NCBI GenBank assembly: GCA_014529385.2
Contig: CM043963.1
Location: 92,705,912 to 92,769,911, forward strand
Direction: 5' to 3'
From: Adiantum capillus-veneris
Lineage: Eukaryota > Streptophyta > Polypodiopsida > Polypodiales > Pteridaceae
DNA length: 64,000 nucleotides
The notes beneath the pieces were generated by a model that saw nothing but the letters and a program-made list of their open reading frames with translations, made no database searches and was not told the origin of the DNA. Positions within the stretch are counted from its first letter, which is position 1. Every line of letters begins with the position of its first letter. The translations under genes and the position numbers were made by a program. Below are positions 22,816 to 33,378 of the stretch, piece by piece.

Positions 22816-23904
22816 TGTGCAACAATAGCATGGCACAACAATAAACAAACACACAAAGCGATTCAAATTCAACCTTGACTTTTGAGCATAAAAAACCGGA
22901 AAAAAAAACCCACTTTTTGAGAACCAAAGAAGACTAAGTAACGTCTGAGAACCCCACTTAACATGAGCCTAAGTAGAAAGAAGAGGAACAAATGGAAACT
23001 AGCAATGGTGCCAAAAACATATACAAGGATATTAAAAAAAGAGACCAAGTTGCAAGAAGGAGAAGAACACTCAAGCAGTCACATCACAAATAAACAGGTA
23101 GAGTGTTGTTGATCTGTGGAGCACCGCATCACTGCTCCCTGGAGCCTCTATGCCGACTATTGCAAGCTTGCTCCAGGAGAACAATAAAAAGCCACCATGG
23201 CAGTGAGCAAAGAACTAAACAACATGTAATTTGCTTCACACTTACTAAGAGGAGTGAAAAGGGCCACGAATGGTCAAAATCTGTGGACAACAAACTTAAG
23301 CATGAGCATAAGAGTTTCAAAATGGAAATGAACATCATCAAAATGCAAGAGCTTTATAAATGGGCAGTGTTCCTCCATGAGCTAATGCCCTTATGCATGG
23401 ACCCCACCTAACCCACTTGCTACTTACCTCCCCTCCACTTTCCAACTACCTCCCCTCCACTTTCCACAACGGCTAAAGCCCCAACACAAAACCTGTAGTT
23501 CAACTAATATTAATCCCACACCTTGGTCATCAATTGCAAAATAATCAAACAGGGTTTGCCGTAGTGATCTCATGAGTGTCGATTTGCAAGGGCACTCAGA
23601 CTCTCGAGCCCCGAAGTCCCAACCAACAAGCGAGAACTAGAGACTTGCCTCAAAACTCAATCAAATGGTTGAACGACAACTTGTTGGCAGATTTTGAGGA
23701 TGTCTTAAAGGAGCGATGGAAAGAGAATTTGAGAGTGAGTTTGCAGAGAAGGTGTACAAACCGAGAAAGCCTGGGAGAGTGTTAGTTTGGCATGGCACAC
23801 GTGGGGAACCGCCATGGTGGCCATGTTGTTAGATGTCTAACACGGTGGTCATGGCTACAACACACACACACACACACACACATCATGTGGTCCATGCTTG
23901 TGCC

Positions 23905-23939
<35 letters not shown>

Positions 23940-25138
23940 CCAGCTCTAGACGATGGCTTGTGGGATTCCTTATCACTGTTGTGCTTTATATCCTTAACAA
24001 TTAATGCACAATAAACAAAGCGTAGTTAAAAGTTGAAATATGCCAAGCTTTCAATAAGAGAAACCTCACCACACCACTAACCTCAAAAACGCAGACATAT
24101 ATCCAAGTCGCCTCTGTTGCGTGTTCTCCAAGTGAGATGATCACGAGCTTTTGAGAGTAGGCTCACACCCAGTGAGAGGGATTGACAAGTTGAGACATAA
24201 ATAACAAGTGGGGAGCAGCAATGATAATGTGATATGAGGCAAGCCAAGTCAACATGTCGACGCCAGGCTTGGGGGGACCACAACCAGAGGTATGCCCATG
24301 CATCCGAGGCCTTGAGAGCTAAAGTTCTTGCACTAGCCATGAGTGGAGCACAAGCCACCCTCACAAGCTCCTTTCACATCATCCCAGATAGCGCACTTAC
24401 GTCGGCAGTGGATGGGCGACATATTGCATGCAAACAGGCCTTGCGGTCCCTCATTCGAAGAAAATAGAACCCTCTGTGGCAACATTGGAGGATGGTAATC
24501 AACACCTTTAATTGTCTTGCAAGCAAGAAAGCAACACACATAGATGCCTGCTCTATCTAAGAGGGAAAATAAGGCAGCCCTAAAAAAACACAGGTCACTC
24601 ACATGAGTGAAACCATCAATAAGCTCTTCATGGATAGCACCTCCGATAGTCCAAGTAGGCAGTGCAACATCATGGCATAGGGGGGAAGAGCCCACACACA
24701 GAGAAGTTCCATGGTTAGAGAGGTCGTCCCAAACCTAGCGCTATGGATGAGTGCACAGTCAAAAACCTCTCATAACCCTAACATAGTCTTTAGTGCAATC
24801 CCACCACCCGTGACCCGATGAAAACATGACACGATGAGACCCATTCAATCCAATCAAACTTAAAAATATATCTCACCACTCATGAAAACGTTCAAGGCAA
24901 GTCGCCACACTGGCATCCCAGCATCTCTATAGCCTTCTCCCTTTGGGCAGGCCAAAAAGCTTCTCGTGGGCACTTCCTGGCTCCATCCTCCACCCGTTCA
25001 TCATTTTCAACAACGCCATAGTTCCAATGATCAGTCCATGGTTCGAATCTTTAGCCCGTGCATGCCTAGCTTGGATGAGATCTATGCTTTGAGACAACTT
25101 AGATCTGCCCATACAGCGAACAGGAAGGGAGGGCGAGC
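22816..25138. other. Interval upstream of TML
   Basis: No recognisable gene or transposon protein. Microsatellites lie at about 23860-23882 (CA) and 23909-23938 (GA). Short frames on both strands (for example 23103-23411 plus and 24333-24695 minus) lack family signatures and overlap one another. The TML promoter and 5' UTR must lie in the right part, but I see no TATA box I would defend. The sequence just before the TML ATG is GGGCGAGCATGG. Confidence 0.4.
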
Positions 25139-27070
25139 ATGGCGTGTTTGGCTGTATCGCTCCAGCCCGTAAACGGGCCAGACTTGCTACTGCAGACCAG
25201 AGAATGGTTCCCTCCTGCAAGAGGCTTGTTAGCATCTTCCAAGTTTAGAGAAACCCGCGAGACGTACGCAGCAGGAAAGCGCGCAGGAACATCCCCATCG
25301 GCAACAACAGCGACAGCAGAAAACTCAGCTATGGTGGAGGGCCTTGGCGATGAAGCCCTCGCAGCCTCTGGTGGGCATGTAATCGTTGGTAAGGAAACCA
25401 AATTTAGAGTTTTCTATCGCCTTGTTAACAATATCTATGTGCTTGCCATTACTAGTGCGGAAAATGATCGTGATGATCTGCCTGCCAATGCATTTGAGTG
25501 TGCGGGTATTGTGAATCAAGCAGTTAGCGTGCTTGTCGCAGCCTGCAAGGGCATTGATGTTACCTCTGAGAAGGTTATACGCAAATATACGGAGATCTAC
25601 ATGGCTCTTGATGTAGTATTGAGAGGTGTAAGCGCAGCCCGCTTGTCCACCATTCTAGCTAGCATTCATGGTGAGGGTATCCCGCAAATGGTTCTTTCTG
25701 CTACAGATGCAGAAAATCGCGCAAGGGGAGCTGAGAGTTGGTATATTGCTAAATCACAAGCGATTGAGCATCTGGCCAACATCGATGCGCTCTCTTCTTC
25801 AACATTTGAGCTACCGGAGGAAACCATTGTGGCAGGGGATGAGGTTGCAGCAACTCTTGTGACTACCATACAAAACTCTGCCTCACAGCCCACACAACAA
25901 GCTGAGGAAGAGAAGCCTAAAGAAATAGAAGATCCGTTTGCTCCCAGTGACAAGATCAACAAGCCAGAAGAGCTCGCTGGAGCTTTCAAGAAGAGCAAGG
26001 ATCCCGCCGATGTAACTTCTGCTCTTGCAGATCTTGAAGTCCCAAAAACAGTTGCTGGTTCCAGTGCCGGCTCAATAGCTGTTGTTATAAAGGGATTTGA
26101 AGGGGACTATGGTGGGGTCGATTCTGATGCTGCTGGCTTTGGAAGCGAATTCGAAGGATTAGAAAATAGTGCATTTGGGGGAGGTTTGGATGCGTCCGAA
26201 TTTGTGCCTGCTGGGAAGGACCCAATAGACAGAGGGTTGGGTGGGCTGGAAGAGCTGGGAAGCGGAGGTAAGCCCACAGGTCCAAAGGTAGCAGTTGCTG
26301 ACACTGCAAAAGAAAATGCTGCAATAAAGGAACTGACAGTTGAAATAGGAAAGCCAGTGCTCTATCTTTCGGAAGAAGTTTTTGCCGAATTTAAAGGCTC
26401 GAGGCTGCGCAGAATAGGGATGCAGGGGTCTCTTTTCTTGAAATATAATGGTGCACAAGAGACCTCTTTTTCTTTTCGCATGGATGGCTCTGTGGGAGTG
26501 AGAAGAGCAATAATGAAGAACACTTCTGTTGGCAGTTTAGGTCAGAATTTGTTCCACGTGCGCAGCAAACCCTCAGAAGAGCCAGTGGCTATCATGAAGT
26601 ACCGTCTACACCCACAATACACACCAGTGCCTTTGCGAGTTCGGCTTGTCACTCGACAAAGCGGGTCCCTACTTTCTCTCATGATACAGTATGTAGCCAA
26701 TCCTTTCCTACCTGCCCCTCTCCAAGATGTTAAATTTATCGTATCCCTACCTTATGCACCATCCTTATTGAAAATGTCACCGAAGGGGTTACTCAATCGG
26801 CATTTGAAGGCAATCAGTTGGCATGTGCAGGAGGTTCCGTTGCAAGGTCCGCCAGGTTGTCTTCGCGCGCAGATGCCTTTGGATTCTGATTTGAGTGATG
26901 CAGATGTGGAGGGAAAGCTTCTACCAAAGATCAAGGTGATAGCATCCATAGAGTTTTCTGGGACAGGACAGTCATTGTCAGGCATTACCCTTCTTCCTGG
27001 TACAGAGGGTAATACTGACTACACCGTGGGTCTTCACACCTTCAAGGCGTCCAACTATTTGTGCGACTAG
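25139..27070 (+). CDS. TML: TML, TPLATE-complex muniscin-like subunit (TSET medium subunit, TCUP)
   Basis: A single 643-codon frame. The protein is a core subunit of the plant TPLATE/TSET complex, which drives clathrin-mediated endocytosis at the plasma membrane and works beside AP-2. The N-terminus MACLAVSLQP...LLQTREWFPP (residues 1-26) closely resembles known TML N-termini, which supports the start at 25139; the ATG is followed by G. A longin-like region follows at about 78-215 (VGKETKFRVFYRLVNNIYVLAIT, NAFECAGIVNQAVSVLVAACKG, YTEIYMALDVVLRGV). A flexible linker at about 240-385 contains a DPF motif (265-267) in IEDPFAPSDKINKPEEL and a Gly/Asp/Phe-rich stretch near 319-350. The mu-homology domain fills about 395-640 (GSLFLKYN, FSFRMDGSVGVRRAI, PLRVRLVTRQSGSLLSLMIQY). 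The frame has no intron, stop or frameshift. Assignment is by remembered family sequence; no search was run. Confidence 0.92.
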   Translation: MACLAVSLQPVNGPDLLLQTREWFPPARGLLASSKFRETRETYAAGKRAGTSPSATTATAENSAMVEGLGDEALAASGGHVIVGKETKFRVFYRLVNNIYVLAITSAENDRDDLPANAFECAGIVNQAVSVLVAACKGIDVTSEKVIRKYTEIYMALDVVLRGVSAARLSTILASIHGEGIPQMVLSATDAENRARGAESWYIAKSQAIEHLANIDALSSSTFELPEETIVAGDEVAATLVTTIQNSASQPTQQAEEEKPKEIEDPFAPSDKINKPEELAGAFKKSKDPADVTSALADLEVPKTVAGSSAGSIAVVIKGFEGDYGGVDSDAAGFGSEFEGLENSAFGGGLDASEFVPAGKDPIDRGLGGLEELGSGGKPTGPKVAVADTAKENAAIKELTVEIGKPVLYLSEEVFAEFKGSRLRRIGMQGSLFLKYNGAQETSFSFRMDGSVGVRRAIMKNTSVGSLGQNLFHVRSKPSEEPVAIMKYRLHPQYTPVPLRVRLVTRQSGSLLSLMIQYVANPFLPAPLQDVKFIVSLPYAPSLLKMSPKGLLNRHLKAISWHVQEVPLQGPPGCLRAQMPLDSDLSDADVEGKLLPKIKVIASIEFSGTGQSLSGITLLPGTEGNTDYTVGLHTFKASNYLCD

Positions 27071-27430
27071 GAATCTGGAAGCCATGAGCCAAAAGGTTTG
27101 AGTATTTGAGAGAATCTGCCATCTGTCTGTCTGCAGGATCTTAGTTGCTGCCACCTCAGGATGAGCAAGGGCAATCGTTGTTTTCCTTCTCCCCTTTGAG
27201 CTTGTGGGAGGGATGTGTACGATAATATGCATGGATGTCAGGTGGCTCGAACAACCAGAAGTTGGATGTAGATTCTATGTAGCAGAAACCAGCTTCTGAA
27301 GGGATGCAAGGAAATTTCTGGGAGGGCAAGTCAAACACATCATTATACACACACATTTTTCGGTGATAAATTTTGTCATGGCCAACCATTTCATCTGTAT
27401 GCTTTATAAACAGAGTGGTTGAATTTGTGT

Positions 27431-27436
27431 AATAAA
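27431..27436 (+). promoter_or_regulatory. Candidate polyadenylation signal for TML
   Basis: AATAAA stands about 360 bases after the TML stop codon in T-rich sequence. Plant signals are weak and variable, so the real cleavage site may be elsewhere. Confidence 0.35.
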
Positions 27437-27439
27437 GGA

Positions 27440-30400
27440 GGATCCCAACTACTTATTTTACACACTGATGTATCGGGCAAAATAGTGCAGTTTTTTTGAC
27501 TTGGGTGATTGATGGGCTAAAAGGAGCTTCTAGTCGGATTCTGCCTTCTGCTTCAGCTTGATTCCCCTATGCATACTTGGTAATATCCTTTTCACAATTG
27601 ACATTTAAGGTTATAATTGTGGATTGAAGGTATTGGTTCAAGCAAGGATACTTTACGTTGTTTTGTGTTGTCTCTTTAGGTCTTGTCTGTCTGAAGGTAG
27701 ATAGTGAGGGTCTTTGTTTTATTTTAATGGAGTTGGCAAACAAGGCATTGGTTATCTCAGTATCAATTTTCTCCTCTATCTGATGGGGCTCTGCTTGGAG
27801 TGTATCAGGTATTTGTTTTAGGTTTTGCTTTTGTCAGGTAATATGCATGTAAAGGTTTGAGGAGGTGGCTTGGCCCAAAGTTACTGGCAGCAGTGTATGA
27901 AGAGTACTCGTGTGGACAGTGCAAAGCACAAAGGGCTTTAAAAATGTGAAGAAAATTGAAGTTTTATCAGTTTTTGGCTGTGATGAGGTGAGGCCTTAAG
28001 CTGTGCAAAAGTGTTAGTAGATAGCTTTCAAATTATGACCAAATCTCTTCTCCTCTTTTCTGCTAGCCCCCTGAGAATGTAAACAGATGATATGCACGGA
28101 CATGAACAATTTTACAATCTTTTTGGTTATGTAGAGCATGACAGCAATTTGTAGTAATATACTATTGTTAAGTGCCGGATACCCACAGGTTGATAAAGTT
28201 ACGAGGCAAATATGCTTTCTGTCCGTCACTATTTTGTGCATTTGTGCTATGCGAGTTAATGTGGGACATGAAGATTACTCGAACAGCACAAGCAGATGTG
28301 TTGCCTCATCCTCTGTTTCACGGGAAGAAGAGGAAGCTTATGACTGTCCATCTTATGGGCAATTAGCCCTCTACAAAGCTCCCCATGTTGGGTTGTCAAG
28401 CATCGTAGGACAAGGGTTGAATGCCTTCGGGCTTCATGCTCATTACCTTAAGCTCTTATTTTGCTCTATTCTAAAGAAAATTTAGATCTTAGGGGATTCA
28501 CTCGAAGAACATTTTATATGTCATGTGTTGCTTGGGGCTCTCCAACCACGCAATATCAAATGTAGAATGGTGAAACCATAGACCAAAATGTGTGAGGTTT
28601 GTGTCTACTCCATAGCAAACGACCACTACTTGGCCCATTGTTTTCTTGAAGCAGACTTTTGAGTGCTCCTAATCTGAAGCAAACTCCAAACGTCCGCTAT
28701 GTACATGCTAAACTTAAATGCAAAACAAAAAGGTATTCCATGGAGGTACCTTCACCACAATTTTAAAAGGGATGTTGGTATAATTACAAGGAAATGTACC
28801 CCTTTTCTAATCCTATTGAAAGCTAAAACATCATTGTGTCAATGCTATACAAGCTTTGGTTAGATCCTTATAATTGTGTTGTAATGGTCCTTAATTTTTC
28901 CTATATTGATATTAAAGGCTTTTTAGGATTGAAGAGTTGTTTTTTCAAATTCTTTCTTATGAACCTTACTACCTTTAAAAAAAAAAAGTCAAGTTTGAAG
29001 AATTAAACATGATGCCTTAATGTTGAGATGCAAATACACTAGAAAACAAAGTGTCTTTTGTAAAAGTGAAACTTTCATAAATCCCTTGAACTCTTGGTGC
29101 ACCCAAAATCGAACTTAGCCAAAAGTTTAGCAATGGTGATCAACATGCCTTCAAGAGACGGATTATTGCTAGGACAATTTTTAAATTGAAAACGACAAGT
29201 TTTGAGATTACTGATGGGGCATCAAATTCTATGTCTAGAGATCTAATATGGTCACTTGGTCATAGAGAGTTTTACCATGAAGTAGAACTATGTTGATAAT
29301 GTCTAGCCCAAGATGAGCATGCCCTCTCCATGTTGAGGCGACTCCTTATATTACTAGAGAGTTGGTTACATTGATGATTCACATGACGACTTGTCCAGCC
29401 ACACACCACAATATTTTTACACTAACACATTGTGTTGATTTATACTGTGAAGATTGCCACACGCATACTACGCTCCACTAGTCTTAAGAAGTAAGGCAAC
29501 GGTCACGTGATGCATAGTTATCATTTACTTAATCTGCCGCATGCATGGTCACACAAACACCTAGTTATTTGTCTTATATACAACTATGCAAGTCATTTTG
29601 TAAAACTATGTTATTGTTGGCATTGTTGCATCAATAACATATTGTTGATAATAAGTGCACGAGTGACCACATCGTAAGAGCTCTATCTACTTTTCGGCGG
29701 AAAGGAGCCAAGTGCAAGATGAGGGAGAGGGTAAGAGGTTCCTTATGATGGTAGGAAATCCTCCACTCTCAACATGTAAAAATTAGACTATTATATTTTT
29801 GTAGCTTAGCAAAGAAAATTTGAACTTTTAAAAAACTTGTATCTCCTTTTCATATGCTACCAATCTCGGGTGGTCTAAGATTATTTTTTTTACCATTTTA
29901 GATTGATTGGCTATACATACCATGTATACAAGCAAGGAAAAAAAAAAAGATATTTTACATAGGTTTAGGGAGAGTGTTTAAGGTAATCTCTTCTCTTTTT
30001 CTCAAGCTAGCATAGCAGTGTCTTTGGTTGTCTAATCTAATTTTGAGTGTTATTCTTTGCAAGGAATAGAAAGTGATGTAAAGAAAATATGTTAAATGTT
30101 TGGGAGATTGCTTCTTTGATTAATTTTCATGCATGATGTGCATGGTGGGAGCTTACTTCAGTCCACCTATAGTTATGATGTGTTTGGCTTATGTATGTGC
30201 ATTTTTCTAGCTATCTAGCAATGGTTATCTCGAATTTTTTAATAAGACCTTTGAGGATATTGCTTATGTAAGGCATTGCGATGACATCACTTTTTTGTGT
30301 TAGGATTTTGGGATGTACAGTTTAATTGGGATGTGGCCACTTATGACAGCTATAGAAATTTTGAAATATCTCTTGTTTGGAGCTTTGGTATCTTAAAGAG

Positions 30401-32140
30401 ATGAACAAGTTTTGGAGTGTGTGCCCCCGATGGTGCCCTACCAGAGCTCACTTGCCATTTATGGTAAGTGGGATGATGGATGTATTGAAAGGACTAGGTG
30501 CTTGTTAAATTGTATTGGCTTTTATGACTTGATGCACAATGTTTTGCAACCATTCTATGCACTTCTCTCAAACACGTCCTATGGAAATATTTTTGTTAGT
30601 TTATGACTATTTCAGTTTTGATCATGTGCCAAAATCGTACAAAACTATTTTCGTAACATTGTCTATGGTTATGCATATTTTGATCTTAATTAAATGATAA
30701 GTTACTTTCAAAATGCTATCGGGTTTTTATCATAGAAATACCATGTGATTGCCAACTCATTTAGTATTCATGTTTCCGAGGTTTCCTTGCCATTAAAATG
30801 CACTCATGAAAATTGAAAACTTGGATGGCACTAACTTTTCTTGTGGAATCAAAGCCGTGAACTTTGTGAAAATGGTTAATTGGTACGTATTGAATGAGCT
30901 TTCACCCTCAATGATTATACTCTCTATTACATAGCCAATAGCTACTAGAGGCTTGATCGGGCATTGAGTCACCCGTCGGAGTGCAACAATGTGCATACCT
31001 CGGTTCAGGGTGAGGATGCCCATGATGGAGTGTCGGGCTTAAAAAATATTTTCTTGCCACCTAGTAAAATAATTGCCATGGTAAGACTAGTCTCACGCAT
31101 GCCTTACTAAAGTTTTAAATGTCAAGTTGCTATACATCTTGACCATGCACAGAAGGGGTTCCCAAAATTTACCAACATGTTGTCATTGACAACATCGTAG
31201 ACATGAAACTTTGGCTTGCAATGCATTTACAAGCCGTTCATTCGATAAGCTAACACAATTTCAACCGCTCAAAACATTGCAAATTTTGTACTTTTTTTGG
31301 AAAAATGCCCAAATGAATTACATGGTGAAGGGAAACTAGATGCAATTGCTACAAAGGTAGGAAAAATGCCATTCCATCTAAAAGGGGTAAACAACCCTAA
31401 GATTAGGGTGAAAAGTGTACAACCTAGTGGGCTTATTAGTCTTTGCCTTTTCCTGTAATTTAGTGTTTCATTCTATCATCAATGTTGCATGCTTCATCCA
31501 TAATGTGCAATTTCTAGTGCCGCTATGTAACATAATGTTGTGCTTATCAAGCTATTTGACCCCCTACTCTAAATCATCCAACTTTGCTCAAAATTCTTAT
31601 TTGGCAGGTTTTGAGATTGTTAAGCTAGATAATTCCCTACTTAAAGCTTTCATGCATAAGGTTGTACATATGGCATAGTAGCATGTCTCTTTGTATAAAA
31701 TCACCATATTTTGAGGTTCTTACTAGAGGATGGTGAGTATCCTAGCTTGATCAACATCTATTCTTTGGGAGGAGAAGAATATTAGCACAATCTCTATTCG
31801 ACTCATAATCTTTGTGCTTGTAAAAGCAATGTGTGTGTGGGACCATCATCCCTATGTTTCCTTCTCAAGCACAACATTGTTCACCTAGAATGAAGAAAGC
31901 CTTGAATGTGCCTTGCATGTTCTTGAGTGACCCTCTTGAGCAATTACTCTCCTAGTCAATGTTTCAACCATGCACATGCATATTGTATAACAAGCACAAT
32001 CACTTCAAAATTTAACAAAAACTGTGATGCTGATCATTTGCCGTTAAGATCTGTCTTAAATGACATTGTGTTCTCTCTCTTCCACTCAATTCACTGATGG
32101 AGGTTCTTGGCATTATCCAGCTAGAATGTTGTTAGCTGGT
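27440..32140. other. Large AT-rich intergenic region
   Basis: I see no supported gene. The frames present (for example 28138-28485 and 31415-31678 plus, 30793-31023 minus) are short, lack known motifs and have no plausible exon partners. The segment just after 27440 could still hold alternative TML 3' ends. No transposase, integrase or RT block was recognised, and microsatellites are sparse compared with the flanks, which suggests old, diverged DNA. Confidence 0.45.
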
Positions 32141-32147
32141 CCCCTTT

Positions 32148-32259
32148 GTGTTGATAACACCAAGCCTAGCTAGGGCAACCTCCTACAAGTACCGGTCGCC
32201 TTGGTGTTGATAACACCAAGCCTAGCTAGGGCAACCTCCTACAACTACCGCCCATGCAG
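32148..32259. repeat. 56-bp tandem duplication containing a small hairpin
   Basis: Two head-to-tail copies, starting at 32148 and 32204, share GTGTTGATAACACCAAGCC and TAGCTAGGGCAACCTCCTAC. The second carries perfect 9-base arms, CTTGGTGTT and AACACCAAG, around the loop GAT; the first is slightly less symmetrical on its left side. No gene is nearby. Confidence 0.8.
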
Positions 32260-33378
32260 ACTTACAATACCAAACTATGTCAGAAATGATGGAGCATGAA
32301 GTAGTAGCAAAAGATTTGTTAAATCTGTTTGTGACGATGGCAAGCACCCAAACAAGTTGACAAAAGTAAAGCCCATCTCAACAGTGACAATCCCATGACA
32401 AACATCAAGGAAATAGAACACTACGATTCCCTAAATTCATTACATGACTGATATTTTAATGCAACTTTGGGGAGTAGTCTTGAATCAGGACCCTTCTGGA
32501 GTGACTATAGACCAAAAACTGACCCTCTGATGCTTTCCCCTGGCCTGGAATTACCAAAGGCTGGGCTGATAGCATTATCCCTTTGGTTGCTCCCAAAGAA
32601 ACTTAGAATGTCCACATGCGACAGTATCAGCCCGATCCAAACAAAGTATAGAACACAGGAAAAGTGCACATCGATTAACCTTCTCAAGATGAGAGAAGAA
32701 GAAGAAGATAACCTTAACGTCGTAGGAAACTATCCCAAGAGACCTTAAACCCGACGAGGAGAGACAGAGAGAGAGAGAGAGAGAAGAGAACAACAACAAC
32801 AGACAGGAGTCCGACATTATCCACATTGAGAGAGAACTCTTGCCTTGATCCCTGATATTGCTTCAACAGGCATGGAAAAATCTTGGTGTGGACAAGCGGC
32901 CACCAAATAAATTATAAAGCCAGAGGTCCTAGTCACACGAGCACAGGTCTAAACTTACCAACATTTGGAAAAACAAGGTGCAGAATCACATGGGCATTCT
33001 GAAACAAGAGAAACTTCACATGCCCCATTGAATGCTTTTATACACACACAAGGATGTATGTCTTATCTCTCTTCTTTTGTAAGGCATGTTTTAGCATGCC
33101 AAAAACGAAAGAAAGGTGCCATAAAATACATATAGGCCACCTGCACAAACACTACCAGGAATATCCCATTCACCACTGCAGAAATTGGTCAGGTTCCTGA
33201 ATGGGCTAGAACCCCATCAAAAGAACAAAGAAACGACATACAACACTTCAATGGCTCGCAAATCTCTCCCATTCGTCCTTTCTATATGACCATGTAAAAC
33301 AACCTATCAAACAAACATCCCTTATATTGTACAATGATAATTTACCAGTTCGACGACTCTCCCCCCGTGCGAGCCATT
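32260..33378. other. Interval 3' of the GRAS gene
   Basis: It lies downstream of the minus-strand GRAS stop codon and probably includes its 3' UTR. A short (GA)n tract is near 32761-32784. The frames seen here (32467-32748 plus and 32575-32826 minus) overlap on opposite strands and show no family motif. Confidence 0.4.

Noticed and set aside
24333-25401. Minus-strand frames overlapping the TML start
   Set aside because: They are antisense to, or directly upstream of, a well-supported coding region and show no family signature.
28138-28485. Possible small gene downstream of TML
   Set aside because: The frame of 115 codons has no recognisable motif or splice partner and lies in AT-rich intergenic DNA; chance is the simpler explanation.
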